Origin: Pseudomonas sp. GGS8
Lineage (GTDB): Bacteria > Pseudomonadota > Gammaproteobacteria > Pseudomonadales > Pseudomonadaceae
DNA: 64,000 bases
Assembly: GCF_024168645.1 (NCBI RefSeq)
Contig: NZ_JALJWF010000001.1
Location: 4,095,501-4,159,500, forward strand
Direction of reading: 5' to 3'
Shown in pieces: positions 54,944 to 63,674 of the stretch. A model generated the notes under the pieces. The model did no database searches and was not told where the DNA came from. It worked only from the letters and a program-made list of their open reading frames with translations. Every line of letters begins with the position of its first letter. Position 1 is the stretch's first letter. A program made the position numbers and the translations under genes.

Positions 54944-56005
54944 ATGAACGAAACGAAGCTCCAGAACACTTCGCTGATGGTCTTGCTGGCCGTGGTGACC
55001 GTTGCCTTCGTCTGGATTCTGCTGCCGTTCTATGGCGCGGTGTTCTGGGCGGCCATCCTCGGCATTCTGTTTGCGCCCTTGCAACGTCGGTTGCAACTGA
55101 AGTTCGGCTGGCAACGCAACCTGACGGCACTGTGCACGCTAAGTATCTGTCTGGTGATCGCGATCCTGCCAGTGACCATTGTCGGTGCCTTTCTGGTTCA
55201 AGAAGGCGCGTCGATATACAAAAGCATCGAAAGCGGCGAATTGGACATCACCGGTCATGTGGTGCAGTTCAAACACAGCTTGCCCCCGTACTTCCAGCAT
55301 CTGCTCGATCGTTTCGGCATGGGCGAGTTGAGTGGTCTACGGGAGAAAATCATCAAGAGTGCGATGCAGGGCGGCCAGTTTTTTGCTACTCAGGCTTACA
55401 GTTTTGGCCAAGGCACTTTCGAATTCGTGGTGAGCTTTTTCATCATGCTCTATCTGTTGTTCTTCTTTCTGCGCGACGGGGCCGAACTGGCGCGCAAAAT
55501 ACGCGCCGCCATACCGCTGGAGGACAACCAGAAACGCCGTTTGCAACTCAAGTTCAATCACGTGGTGCGAGCGACGGTAAAAGGCAACTTGCTGGTAGCG
55601 ATCACGCAAGGCGCATTGGGCGGTTTGATTTTCTGGTTTCTGGATATCCCGAGCGTATTGCTTTGGGCGGTGCTGATGGCGTTTCTGTCACTGTTGCCAG
55701 CGGTGGGGGCGGGAATTGTCTGGGCACCGGTGGCCGTGTATTTTCTGCTCAGCGGCGCGATCTGGCAGGGCACGGTACTCGCGTTGTTCGGGGTGTTCGT
55801 GATCGGGTTGGTGGACAATGTGCTGCGACCGATCCTGGTGGGTAAGGACACGAAGATTCCGGACTATTTGATTCTCATCTCAACCCTCGGCGGCCTGGCG
55901 ATTTTCGGGCTCAATGGCTTTGTCATCGGGCCTTTGATCGCAGCGTTGTTCATGTCGAGCTGGGCAATCTTCATCGAAACCAAGCCGCATGTTCAGCTGC
56001 CTTAA
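54944..56005 (+). CDS. AI-2E family transporter
   Basis: A 353-residue inner-membrane protein with about eight hydrophobic segments and the family pattern FYGAVFWAAILGILFAPLQRRL, then VVSFFIMLYLLFFFLRDG and GKDTKIPDYLILISTLGGLAIFG. The family covers AI-2 exporters (TqsA) and Na+/H+ antiporters; the role here is unknown. ATG 54944 gives the usual N-terminus. The 3' end overlaps a small convergent gene by 4 bp. Confidence 0.9.
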   Translation: MNETKLQNTSLMVLLAVVTVAFVWILLPFYGAVFWAAILGILFAPLQRRLQLKFGWQRNLTALCTLSICLVIAILPVTIVGAFLVQEGASIYKSIESGELDITGHVVQFKHSLPPYFQHLLDRFGMGELSGLREKIIKSAMQGGQFFATQAYSFGQGTFEFVVSFFIMLYLLFFFLRDGAELARKIRAAIPLEDNQKRRLQLKFNHVVRATVKGNLLVAITQGALGGLIFWFLDIPSVLLWAVLMAFLSLLPAVGAGIVWAPVAVYFLLSGAIWQGTVLALFGVFVIGLVDNVLRPILVGKDTKIPDYLILISTLGGLAIFGLNGFVIGPLIAALFMSSWAIFIETKPHVQLP

Positions 56006-56184
56006 GCGCTGAGCTGGCCTGAACCGATACGTTGCGACAGGGCCTGGGCGTCGGGAAGCGAGGTGAGCGGACCGCTGATCGGTTCGCCGTCCTGCACCAG
56101 ATACCAGCAGGCGAGCAATCCCAGCGCTCTGAGCGGTGCGGGAACGGCGCTGCCGATAACGGACATAATCTGAACCTGAGCCAT
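56002..56184 (-). CDS. Small conserved protein of unknown function
   Basis: A 60-residue protein with one hydrophobic stretch (about 14-30, APLRALGLLACWYLVQDGE) and a soluble end (LTSLPDAQALSQRI). GGAGGTACTT stands directly before ATG 56184, a strong ribosome site. I do not recognise a family. The end overlaps the AI-2E family gene tail-to-tail. Confidence 0.7.
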   Translation of the reverse strand: MAQVQIMSVIGSAVPAPLRALGLLACWYLVQDGEPISGPLTSLPDAQALSQRIGSGQLSA

Positions 56185-56285
56185 AAGTACCTCCATCAAT
56201 CTATGGGGCTACCTTACGGATCGGGCACTTGAACGGACAATCAACACTTTCGATAGTCGTCATTGACGCCAGTGAGTGTTGGCGG

Positions 56286-56480
56286 TCAGTCCACGACTTG
56301 ATCGAGCATATGCACGACTTCCTGCTCATTGAGCAGGCCTTTGCGCACCAGGGTTTGCGCCAGCAGCGAGAGAAACTTGGCGCTGCGATGGCCTTCCAGG
56401 TGCTTGAGTTCGGTCAGTGCGTTGTACACCTTGCTGGAAGTGCACAAGCCGACAATGCGGTGCGGGTTTTGTGTGGGCAT
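56286..56480 (-). CDS. Small conserved protein of unknown function
   Basis: A 64-residue soluble protein: NPHRIVGLCTSSKVYNALTE, HRSAKFLSLLAQTL and a short acidic helix at the end (NEQEVVHMLDQVVD). ATG 56480 has AAGGACGACCTC upstream and is chosen over the open extension. It may be a small regulator; no family is recognised. It lies between two other small genes. Confidence 0.68.
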   Translation of the reverse strand: MPTQNPHRIVGLCTSSKVYNALTELKHLEGHRSAKFLSLLAQTLVRKGLLNEQEVVHMLDQVVD

Positions 56481-56633
56481 GAGGTCGTCCTTGTTTTTAT
56501 CAACCTGTTGTTTATGGACAGATCCAAGCTTGCGGACCGGACATGACATAAATATGACCAACTTTACCGGCAGGGACTGTCCCGACAGCGACCTTGGCGA
56601 GATTTATTCAGACCTCGCCCGATCTGTGGTCAC

Positions 56634-56662
56634 AAAAAAGGCCCCGCTGTTGAGGCGGGGCC
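56634..56662 (-). terminator. Rho-independent terminator
   Basis: On the minus strand GGCCCCGC (56662-56655) and GCGGGGCC (56647-56640) pair, followed by a T6 run. It ends the exported Tyr/Pro-rich gene. Confidence 0.85.
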
Positions 56663-56673
56663 TGATGAGTCTG

Positions 56674-57045
56674 TTACCAACGGTCGCCACGGTAGTAACC
56701 ATGGGGAGGGCCGTAGTAGCCGTGCGGTGGGCCATACCCGCGTGGCGGACCGTAATAGATCGGTGCCGGGCGGTAGTACATCGGTTGTTGCACGTACACC
56801 GGAGCGGGTTGGTAGTAGACCGGCGGCGGTTGCTGCACATACACCGGCTGTGGCTGAACGTAAACCGGTTGCTGCTCCACATACACCGGCCGGTCGCGGC
56901 CGATAATTGCCGAGCCGATGATTGCCGAGCCGACGATCGCACCAAACACAGCCGGACCTTCCCAGCCACGACCACCTGCTTCTGCCTGCCCTGCGATAGC
57001 GAGAGCACCAATCAGCAAGGCTACTGTGGGGATTTTACGGATCAT
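56674..57045 (-). CDS. Exported Tyr/Pro-rich protein with glycine-zipper segment
   Basis: A 123-residue protein. The signal peptide (about 1-22, ALAIAGQAEA-GG) is followed by a glycine-zipper-like stretch (FGAIVGSAIIGSAIIG). The remainder is low-complexity with repeated VYVQ-QP and YYxPAP units and a C-terminal GPPHGYYGPP/GYYRG tail. It is probably an envelope protein; similar Pseudomonas proteins are annotated as hypothetical. ATG 57045 begins the signal peptide. Confidence 0.75.
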   Translation of the reverse strand: MIRKIPTVALLIGALAIAGQAEAGGRGWEGPAVFGAIVGSAIIGSAIIGRDRPVYVEQQPVYVQPQPVYVQQPPPVYYQPAPVYVQQPMYYRPAPIYYGPPRGYGPPHGYYGPPHGYYRGDRW

Positions 57046-57283
57046 GATAAGTCCTCGGTTCTTCGACCCGGCGCTTGCGTCTGCAATAGACACAAGTTGT
57101 TGCGGGGATACTTCTAAGACAGCGATTTTTTGAAAATCAGCACAGCCGTTGGGTAAATTTTGTGTAAGGTCTGTACCGGTTTCTTTACGGTGCTGTCTGG
57201 TACAGACATACCCTTATGATTGACCACAATCGGGTGGAGTTGTTATTTCCGTCCATCTGAAAGTGCTAATGAAGGAGATTCGG

Positions 57284-58102
57284 ATGCAGATGAACCCCAA
57301 CAAAGACACCCAGTTGTGCATGTCACTCTCGGGGCGGCCTGGCAATTTCGGCCTGCGGTTTCACAATCATCTGTACGAACAACTGGGGCTGAATTTTTAC
57401 TACAAAGCCTTCAGCAGCCAGGACCTGACGGGGGCTGTCAGCGGTATTCGTGCGTTGGGCATCCGGGGTTGTGGCGTATCGATGCCGTTCAAGGAAGCCT
57501 GCATCGCGCTAGTCGATGAGCTGGATGCATCGGCTGAGGCTATTCAATCGATCAACACTATCGTCAACACCAACGGCCACCTCAAGGCCTACAACACTGA
57601 TTACATCGCCATCGCCCAGTTGCTCGAAACCCACCAAGTGCCCAAGGATTCGACTTTTGCCCTGCGCGGCAGTGGTGGCATGGCCAAGGCCGTGGCCAGT
57701 GCTTTGCGCGATGGCGGCTACAAAAACGGCCTGATTGTGGCCCGCAACGAACGTGCCGGGCATGCCCTGGCCGAATCGCTGGGTTACCAATGGCAGGCGG
57801 AACTGGGCGTTCAACGCCCGCAGATGCTGATCAATGTCACGCCGATCGGCATGACCGGTGGTCCGGAAGCCGATCAACTGGCGTTCGCCCCTGAAGCCAT
57901 CGCTGCCGCCGAAACTGTCTTCGATGTGGTGGCAATCCCCTCGGAAACACCGCTGATCGTGCGCGCTCGTGCCGAAGGCAAGCGGGTGATCACCGGGCTG
58001 GAAGTGATTGCCATCCAGGCGCTGGAACAGTTTGTGTTGTACACCGGCATGCGACCGACCGATGAGCAGTTCCAGAAAGCCGTGGCGTTTGCCCGGGGCT
58101 GA
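57284..58102 (+). CDS. Shikimate-dehydrogenase-like protein (HI0607/SdhL type)
   Basis: A 272-residue NAD(P)-binding protein of the AroE superfamily, closest to the Haemophilus HI0607 type: DTQLCMSLSGRPGNFGLRFH, LGIRGCGVSMPFKEACI with the catalytic Lys, AYNTDYIAIAQLL and LRGSGGMAKAVASAL. The usual shikimate-binding Ser-x-Ser is replaced by GRPGNFG, so it is not a standard AroE. In vivo substrate unknown. AAGGAG is 8 bases before ATG 57284. Confidence 0.9.
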   Translation: MQMNPNKDTQLCMSLSGRPGNFGLRFHNHLYEQLGLNFYYKAFSSQDLTGAVSGIRALGIRGCGVSMPFKEACIALVDELDASAEAIQSINTIVNTNGHLKAYNTDYIAIAQLLETHQVPKDSTFALRGSGGMAKAVASALRDGGYKNGLIVARNERAGHALAESLGYQWQAELGVQRPQMLINVTPIGMTGGPEADQLAFAPEAIAAAETVFDVVAIPSETPLIVRARAEGKRVITGLEVIAIQALEQFVLYTGMRPTDEQFQKAVAFARG

Positions 58103-58121
58103 ATTCCGACTGTTGGTTGGA

Positions 58122-58243
58122 CCTGTGGCGAGAGAGCTTGCTCCCGTTCGGCTGCGAAGCAGTCGCAAGGCCGGCAAACTCGGTGTGCTGACTGCTTTGG
58201 GGCCGCTTCGCGACCCAACGGGAGCAAGCTCCCTCGCCACAGG
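58122..58243. repeat. Long dyad element (copy E)
   Basis: Bounded by CCTGTGGCGAGAGAGCTTGC and a right arm with GGGAGCAAGCTCCCTCGCCA. Left hairpin CGGCTGC-GAA-GCAGTCG; right hairpin on the minus strand GGGTCGC-GAA-GCGGCCC. It is the shortest copy and lies between convergent genes. Confidence 0.85.
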
Positions 58244-58265
58244 GAGCTCGGCACATCGGGAAGGG

Positions 58266-58913
58266 TTATTCGAGGCGCGCCAGGCGCTCTTCCAGCGCCG
58301 CAATCCGCGCTTCAAGCTCTTCGATTCGCTCAACCGATACACCGCCACCGACGCCACGTTCCACCGGGTTGTGCCGGGCAGCGAGGATCGCTTCGATGTC
58401 CGCCGGATCGCCCAGCGCATGCATGTAACGGTCTTCGCGCTGGCCGGCCTGGCGCGGAATCAACAGTGCCAGGCCTCTGGCAATCAGGCGCTCCAGTTGA
58501 TGCACCACTTGTTCGGCATCTTCGAAGTCATGCATGCGGCCGCTGCGGGTCAGCAGTTCGTTGACCGTCTGCGGACCGCGCAAGAACAGCAACCCCGTCA
58601 GAATCACCTGCGCCGGCACCAGTTCCAGCGCCTTGTCGACCCGATGTTCCCAGCGGTCGGCACGGCTGCCCATCACCAGTCGGGTGAACCCGCGACCTTC
58701 AAGGGCGCGCAGGCTCTGGCCGACCTGGCCCTGGGTGAGGTTCATCACCGGCTCGCGGCTGGTTTTCTGGTTGCAGGCAATCACCAGGGCATTGAGGGTC
58801 AGCGGATAGGTTTCCGGGCTGGTGGCCTGTTTCTCGATCAACGAGCCCAGAATGCGGATTTCCGTGCTGTTGAGCCGCGGTTCGTCGAAGGTCGTCTCTT
58901 GTTCAGTGCTCAT
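58266..58913 (-). CDS. yceH: YceH (DUF480) family protein
   Basis: A 215-residue protein made of two winged-helix domains ([60 protein letters not shown]) and ending in a short coiled coil ([22 protein letters not shown]). The function is unknown; DNA binding is suggested by the fold. Homologous to E. coli YceH with usual length. Convergent with the AroE-like gene across a long dyad. Confidence 0.92.
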   Translation of the reverse strand: MSTEQETTFDEPRLNSTEIRILGSLIEKQATSPETYPLTLNALVIACNQKTSREPVMNLTQGQVGQSLRALEGRGFTRLVMGSRADRWEHRVDKALELVPAQVILTGLLFLRGPQTVNELLTRSGRMHDFEDAEQVVHQLERLIARGLALLIPRQAGQREDRYMHALGDPADIEAILAARHNPVERGVGGGVSVERIEELEARIAALEERLARLE

Positions 58914-59040
58914 CGCGCTTTTCCCTAGGCAGTCGAGCCGCCTAGCCTAATCCTTGCTGGATAAAAGACAAGTCGCAGGGCACGCCAGCATGGCTATAAT
59001 CGCTGCACGTTTTTTACTCCTGTCACCACACGAGACTGCC

Positions 59041-59550
59041 ATGACTATTTCTCTGTACGCCGCTTCCGTTCCGGTTTTCCAGCAAATGCTCAACGCCTTG
59101 AGCAACAACCTGAGCAAGGCCGAAGCCCACGCCACCGCGAAAAACATCGACCCGAACGCGTTCCTGCAGGCCCGTCTGTACCCGGACATGTTCCCGTTGG
59201 TGCGTCAGGTGCAGATCGCCGTTGATTTCGCCAAAGGCGTTTCGGCGCGTCTGGCTGAAGTCGAACTGCCGAAATACGACGACACCGAAACCACCTTTGC
59301 TGAACTGCAAGCGTTGATCGCCAAGGTCCTGGCCTTCATTGGCGAGATCAAGCCGGAGCAGATCAACGGCAAGGAAGGTATCGAGATCGTGACCCGTCCA
59401 GGCACCCCTAAAGAGAAGCGCTTCACTGGCCAGGCTTACCTGCTGAGCTACGGTCTGCCGCAGTTCTTCTTCCACGTCACCACTGCTTATGCGCTGCTGC
59501 GTCACAACGGTGTGGAAGTGGGCAAACGCGATTACATGGGCGCGTTCTAA
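59041..59550 (+). CDS. DUF1993 family protein
   Basis: A 169-residue soluble helical protein: LYAASVPVFQQMLNALSNNL, LYPDMFPLVRQVQIAVDFAK, LLSYGLPQFFFHVTTAYALL and GKRDYMGAF at the end. The DinB-like four-helix fold is likely, with unknown function. ATG 59041 is the family start. A terminator follows. Confidence 0.9.
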   Translation: MTISLYAASVPVFQQMLNALSNNLSKAEAHATAKNIDPNAFLQARLYPDMFPLVRQVQIAVDFAKGVSARLAEVELPKYDDTETTFAELQALIAKVLAFIGEIKPEQINGKEGIEIVTRPGTPKEKRFTGQAYLLSYGLPQFFFHVTTAYALLRHNGVEVGKRDYMGAF

Positions 59551-59564
59551 ACCCCCCAGGTACA

Positions 59565-59602
59565 AAAAAGCCCGCCAAGGTGTAAGCCTTGGCGGGCTTT
59601 TT
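59565..59602. terminator. Bidirectional Rho-independent terminator
   Basis: AAAAAGCCCGCCAAGG (59565-59580) and CCTTGGCGGGCTTTTT (59587-59602) form a perfect 16-bp stem with a 6-base loop and A/T tracts on both sides. It serves the convergent DUF1993 and sstT genes. Confidence 0.9.
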
Positions 59603-59620
59603 CGTTTTCGTCGGTGCGTT

Positions 59621-60853
59621 TTACGCCAAACGCTGCGCCTTCAACTCTTCACCCTGGCACGCCGCCGCGGTGAACAGCACGTCGGTGGAGGAGTTCAGCG
59701 CGGTTTCCGCCGAGTCCTGCAATACACCGATAATGAAGCCGACCGCCACTACCTGCATGGCGATTTCGCTCGGGATGCCGAACAGGCTGCACGCCAGCGG
59801 AATCAGCAGTAACGAACCGCCAGCCACGCCCGAGGCGCCACAGGCACAGATCGCCGCGACGATGCTGAGCAGAATGGCCGTCGGAATATCCACGGCGATG
59901 CCCAGGGTATGCACGGCGGCCAGGGTCAGCACGGTGATGGTGATCGCGGCACCGGCCATGTTGATGGTCGCGCCGAGGGGAATCGACACCGAATAGGTGT
60001 CTTCGTGCAGGCCCAGGCGTTTGCTCAATTCCAGGTTGACCGGAATGTTCGCCGCCGAGCTGCGGGTGAAGAAGGCGGTGATGCCGCTCTCGCGCAAGCA
60101 GGTGAGCACCAGCGGATACGGGTTGCGGCGCAGCTTCCAGAACACGATGACCGGGTTCATCACCAACGCCACGAACAGCATGCAGCCCAGCAGCACCGCC
60201 AGCAGGTGCATGTAACCGATCAAGGCGCCGAAACCGGAAGTGGCCAGGGTCGAAGCCACCAGGCCGAAGATCCCCAGCGGCGCAAAACGAATCACCAGGC
60301 GCACGATCACGGTCACGCCATTGGACAGGTCGCCCAGCACTTCGCGCGTCGTCTCGCCAGCATGGCGGATCGCAATGCCCATGCCGATCGCCCACGCCAG
60401 AATGCCGATGAAGTTGGCGTTCATCAGCGCGCTGATCGGGTTATCAACCACGCTGAGCAGCAGGCTTTGCAGCACTTCGCTGATGCCGCCCGGCGCGGTG
60501 ACCGCAACGTCCTGGGTCGACAGCACCAGGCTCGACGGAAACAACGTACTGGCGATCACTGCCACCACGGCCGCGGCGAAAGTGCCCAGCAGGTACAGAA
60601 ACAGGATTGGCCGGATATGGGTTTCCTGGCCGTGCTTGTGGTTGGCAATCGAGGCCATGACCAGCACGAAGACCAGAATCGGCGCGACAGCCTTGAGCGC
60701 CGACACGAATACTTTGCCAATGAAAGCGGTGGATTTGGCCACCTCAGGCGCGAACAGGGCCAGGGCAATCCCGGCGATCAGGCCGATGATGATTTGCGTG
60801 ACCAGGCTACTGCGTTTGAGGCGTTGCAAGAGAGAAGGGGATGAAGCGGTCAT
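59621..60853 (-). CDS. sstT: Serine/threonine:sodium symporter
   Basis: A 410-residue inner-membrane carrier of the DAACS family. It has about eight transmembrane helices and two re-entrant loops; [20 protein letters not shown] is the substrate hairpin and [20 protein letters not shown] the sodium-site helix typical of SstT. It imports serine and threonine with Na+. ATG 60853 is the family start; the open extension before it is not conserved. Confidence 0.95.
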   Translation of the reverse strand: MTASSPSLLQRLKRSSLVTQIIIGLIAGIALALFAPEVAKSTAFIGKVFVSALKAVAPILVFVLVMASIANHKHGQETHIRPILFLYLLGTFAAAVVAVIASTLFPSSLVLSTQDVAVTAPGGISEVLQSLLLSVVDNPISALMNANFIGILAWAIGMGIAIRHAGETTREVLGDLSNGVTVIVRLVIRFAPLGIFGLVASTLATSGFGALIGYMHLLAVLLGCMLFVALVMNPVIVFWKLRRNPYPLVLTCLRESGITAFFTRSSAANIPVNLELSKRLGLHEDTYSVSIPLGATINMAGAAITITVLTLAAVHTLGIAVDIPTAILLSIVAAICACGASGVAGGSLLLIPLACSLFGIPSEIAMQVVAVGFIIGVLQDSAETALNSSTDVLFTAAACQGEELKAQRLA

Positions 60854-61188
60854 AACGGTATCTCTGATTTTATTAGGGTGCAGGGTTCCTTGGCTCATGC
60901 AGCAAAAAGCCGGGCAGGCCACATAGAGGGAACCGAAGAAGGTCGCCACATCAATGCCAATGGATAGCCGATGAGCAAGGTGTCAGTCTCGCGGGTCGCG
61001 GACTTTATCACAGCGTAGCCGCGATCCTTCAGACGTGTGACGATCTGCCACCCGATTGTTCAACGAGATTTGCAGGTTCGTGCAACCTCGTTTGGAAACA
61101 CTCTGTTAAGCTTCGCCATCCTCATTTTCTAGTTCTGCCAGTGGGCCTTCGGGCTGTCGCTGGTGTCGTCGTTTTCCTGGAGTTCTGC
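60854..61188. other. Intergenic region between sstT and the MFS gene
   Basis: A 335-bp divergent promoter space. The dyad AACGAG-ATT-TGCA...TGCA-AC-CTCGTT at 61062-61092, about 100 bp before the MFS ATG, is the only clear structure. No gene is seen. Confidence 0.6.
61062..61092. promoter_or_regulatory. Imperfect palindrome upstream of the MFS gene
   Basis: AACGAG and TGCA are mirrored by TGCA and CTCGTT around a GGTTCG centre. The symmetry suits a regulator dimer; none is known here. Confidence 0.4.
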
Positions 61189-62343
61189 ATGCTGTTGCCC
61201 ATTCTTCTGTTGTCCGCCGCCGGTTTCACGGTGCTGACCACGGAATTCATCATCGTCGGCCTGTTGCCGGCAATCGCCCGTGACCTGCACGTCAGCATCC
61301 CTCAGGCGGGATTGCTGGTGACCCTGTTCGCGTTCACCGTGGCCGCGTTCGGGCCGTTCTTGACGGCGTACTTCGCAAGGTTTGAGCGGCGCAAGTTGTT
61401 CATTAGCGTGCTGATCATGTTCGGCCTGGCCAACACGCTGGCAGCGCTGGCGCCGAACATTTGGGTGATGGCCATTGCCCGGTTGATTCCGGCGCTGGGG
61501 TTGCCGGTGTTCTGGGCGTTGGCCAGTGAAACCGCGGTGGACATCGTCGGACCGGACTATGCCGGGCGGGCGATTGCCAAGATCGGTTTCGGCATCGTCT
61601 GCGCCACGGTGTTCGGCATTCCGGTCGGCACGCTGATTTCCGACGCATTCGGCTGGCGCAGTGCTTTCGGCATTCTGGCGGTGATCGCGTTTGCCAAGGC
61701 GCTGCTGTTGTTTATCTACCTGCCGAAAACCAGTCTGCACCAGCATCAGGTGAGCTTCCGTTCACAGTTCAAGATCCTGCGCAGCCCACTGATGCTGGGG
61801 CACGTACTGCTGTCGATTCTGGTGTTCAGCGGCATGTTCACCGCCTACACCTACCTGGCCGACATTCTTGAGCGCCTCGCCGGTTTCAACGGCACCGTGG
61901 TCGGCTGGTGCCTGATGGGCTTCGGTGCGGTCGGGCTGATCGGCAACTCGCTGGGCGGCCGCGCGGTGGATCGTCACCCGCTGATTGCTTCTGTGACGTT
62001 TTGCGCGTTCATGATTGCCGGCATGGTGACGCTGGTGCCGAACATTCATTCGCCGCTGGGGCTGGCGGCGGCGATGGGGATTTGGGGCGTAACCCAGGCG
62101 GCGTTGTTCCTGGTCAGTCATGTGCGTTTGATGAAGGCTGCGCCTGAAGCGCCGGCCTTTGCTGCGTCGCTGAACATTGCCGGGGCCAACCTTGGGATCG
62201 GCCTGGGCGCGATGGTCGGCGGCCGGGTGATCGACAGTGTGGGCCTGGGCGGACTGGGTTTCGCCGCCGCCGGTTTTATCCTGATTTCGATTCTCCTGGC
62301 CATGGCGCTGATGACTTTCAAACCCCGAGAAATCTGCGCCTGA
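61189..62343 (+). CDS. MFS transporter (DHA1, AraJ/sugar-efflux-like)
   Basis: A 384-residue permease with about 12 hydrophobic segments. It opens LLPILLLSAAGFTVLTTEFI, typical of DHA1 exporters; motif A-like AYFARFERRKLF and motif C-like IPVGTLISDAFGWRSAFG are visible. It exports an unknown drug or sugar. ATG 61189 has TGGAG upstream; the open frame before it is not protein-like. The nhaR gene converges on it with a 4-bp gap. Confidence 0.9.
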   Translation: MLLPILLLSAAGFTVLTTEFIIVGLLPAIARDLHVSIPQAGLLVTLFAFTVAAFGPFLTAYFARFERRKLFISVLIMFGLANTLAALAPNIWVMAIARLIPALGLPVFWALASETAVDIVGPDYAGRAIAKIGFGIVCATVFGIPVGTLISDAFGWRSAFGILAVIAFAKALLLFIYLPKTSLHQHQVSFRSQFKILRSPLMLGHVLLSILVFSGMFTAYTYLADILERLAGFNGTVVGWCLMGFGAVGLIGNSLGGRAVDRHPLIASVTFCAFMIAGMVTLVPNIHSPLGLAAAMGIWGVTQAALFLVSHVRLMKAAPEAPAFAASLNIAGANLGIGLGAMVGGRVIDSVGLGGLGFAAAGFILISILLAMALMTFKPREICA

Positions 62344-62347
62344 GGCT

Positions 62348-63247
62348 TCACGTTTCGGTGAACAGCTCGCGTCGGGCACCTTCGGTAATGGCGACAATGC
62401 CGGGGTGCTTGACCTTGCGTTCCACCGAGATGGCGTAGAACGACTCGCGCACCGCGTCGGTCTGGCCGATCAACTCCACGCCGCATTGGCGTTTCACCTC
62501 GTCGGCGATCACGCTCGGGCCGATGAAAATCCCGCTGCCGGATTGGCCGAAGGCCTGCATCAGGGCGCTGTCGTCGAACTCACCGACGATTCTCGGCTGA
62601 ATTTGCTGTTCGGCAAACCAGCGTTGCAAGCGACTGCGCACCACGGTTTCCGGCCCGGGAATCAACAGCGGGGCGCCGTGCAGGCTGCGGGGGAAATCCT
62701 GGCCGTATCGCGCCGTCAGTTCGGCAGTGGCAAAGAAGCTGATGCCGCATTCGCCGAGCTTCTGGCTGTAGCCCTTGATGTCCAGATGCGAGGGCATCGG
62801 GCTGTCAGAAATCACCAGATCGAGGCGTTGAATCGCCAGGTCGGCGAGCAAGCGCTCCAGTTTGTCTTCGCGGCAGGTGATACGTAGCGGCTCGCTCAGC
62901 TCCATGGTCGGCGCGATCAGGCGATAAACGATGGATTTGGGCACTACATCGGCGACGCCTACCCGAAACAGTATCTGTTGCTCATTGGGCTGCGCTCGCA
63001 GCATCAATTCCAGCTCGCCCCCGAGCTGAAACATCTGCTCGGCGTAGGGCAGGGTCTGACGCCCGGCTTCGGTGAGTTCCAGTTGCCGGCCGACCCGGCG
63101 AAACAATTCGATGCCATAGGTTTGTTCGAGCAAGGAAATCTGCCCGCTGATGGTCTGTGGCGTCAAGTTCAACTGCTCGCAGGCGCGCACGATGCTGCCG
63201 GTCTTGGCCACCACCCAGAAATAATGCAGCTGTCGATAATTCAGCAT
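62348..63247 (-). CDS. nhaR: LysR-family regulator NhaR
   Basis: A 299-residue LysR-type regulator beginning LNYRQLHYFWVVAKTGSIVR, with the helix-turn-helix continuing ACEQLNLTPQTISGQISLLE, and the effector domain VGVADVVPKSIVYRLIAPTM. This opening is typical of NhaR, the Na+-responsive activator of nhaA. No nhaA is in the window, so its target lies elsewhere. The 156 bp before it are AT-richer than the surroundings and probably hold its promoter. Confidence 0.88.
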   Translation of the reverse strand: MLNYRQLHYFWVVAKTGSIVRACEQLNLTPQTISGQISLLEQTYGIELFRRVGRQLELTEAGRQTLPYAEQMFQLGGELELMLRAQPNEQQILFRVGVADVVPKSIVYRLIAPTMELSEPLRITCREDKLERLLADLAIQRLDLVISDSPMPSHLDIKGYSQKLGECGISFFATAELTARYGQDFPRSLHGAPLLIPGPETVVRSRLQRWFAEQQIQPRIVGEFDDSALMQAFGQSGSGIFIGPSVIADEVKRQCGVELIGQTDAVRESFYAISVERKVKHPGIVAITEGARRELFTET

Positions 63248-63403
63248 TCGTGTTCCCCGTAGCGTGTATTTTGCTATGGATTCGTAAAAACCGAAGTATA
63301 ACCGCTGAAAATACGAATTTTCCTGAAGTATTTGCCTCTTTAGACTGCCTCGCTATCGACGGATCGCCTTTTGGGTTCTGTCTGTTCTATCGAGGAAAGC
63401 ATC

Positions 63404-63646
63404 ATGAAACTTAAAACCACCGCGCTGCTGATCACGTCTTTACTGGTGTTGGCCGGTTGCGACCAGGCCGAGAAAAGTGCTCAGCAATTGATGGGCAAGG
63501 CCGCTGAAAGCGCCAAGCAGGCGATTGACGATACCCACAAAGCGGCCGAACAAGCGTTGAGCGAGGCCGCGAGTGGCCTGATCAGCAAGAAAGAGCAACC
63601 GGTCAAAGAGGCGGGCAAAACCGACTCTTCGTCCCAGGAAATCTAA
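63404..63646 (+). CDS. Small lipoprotein
   Basis: An 80-residue lipoprotein. The signal peptide ends with LAGC (lipid Cys19). The mature part is an Ala/Lys/Glu-rich helix (QQLMGKAAESAKQAIDDTHK, AAEQALSEAASG) with a short polar tail. It resembles small helical lipoproteins of the envelope; function unknown. GAGGAAAGC precedes the ATG. Confidence 0.85.
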   Translation: MKLKTTALLITSLLVLAGCDQAEKSAQQLMGKAAESAKQAIDDTHKAAEQALSEAASGLISKKEQPVKEAGKTDSSSQEI

Positions 63647-63674
63647 ACCGTCTGCAACGAGTCAGGACTGACCC

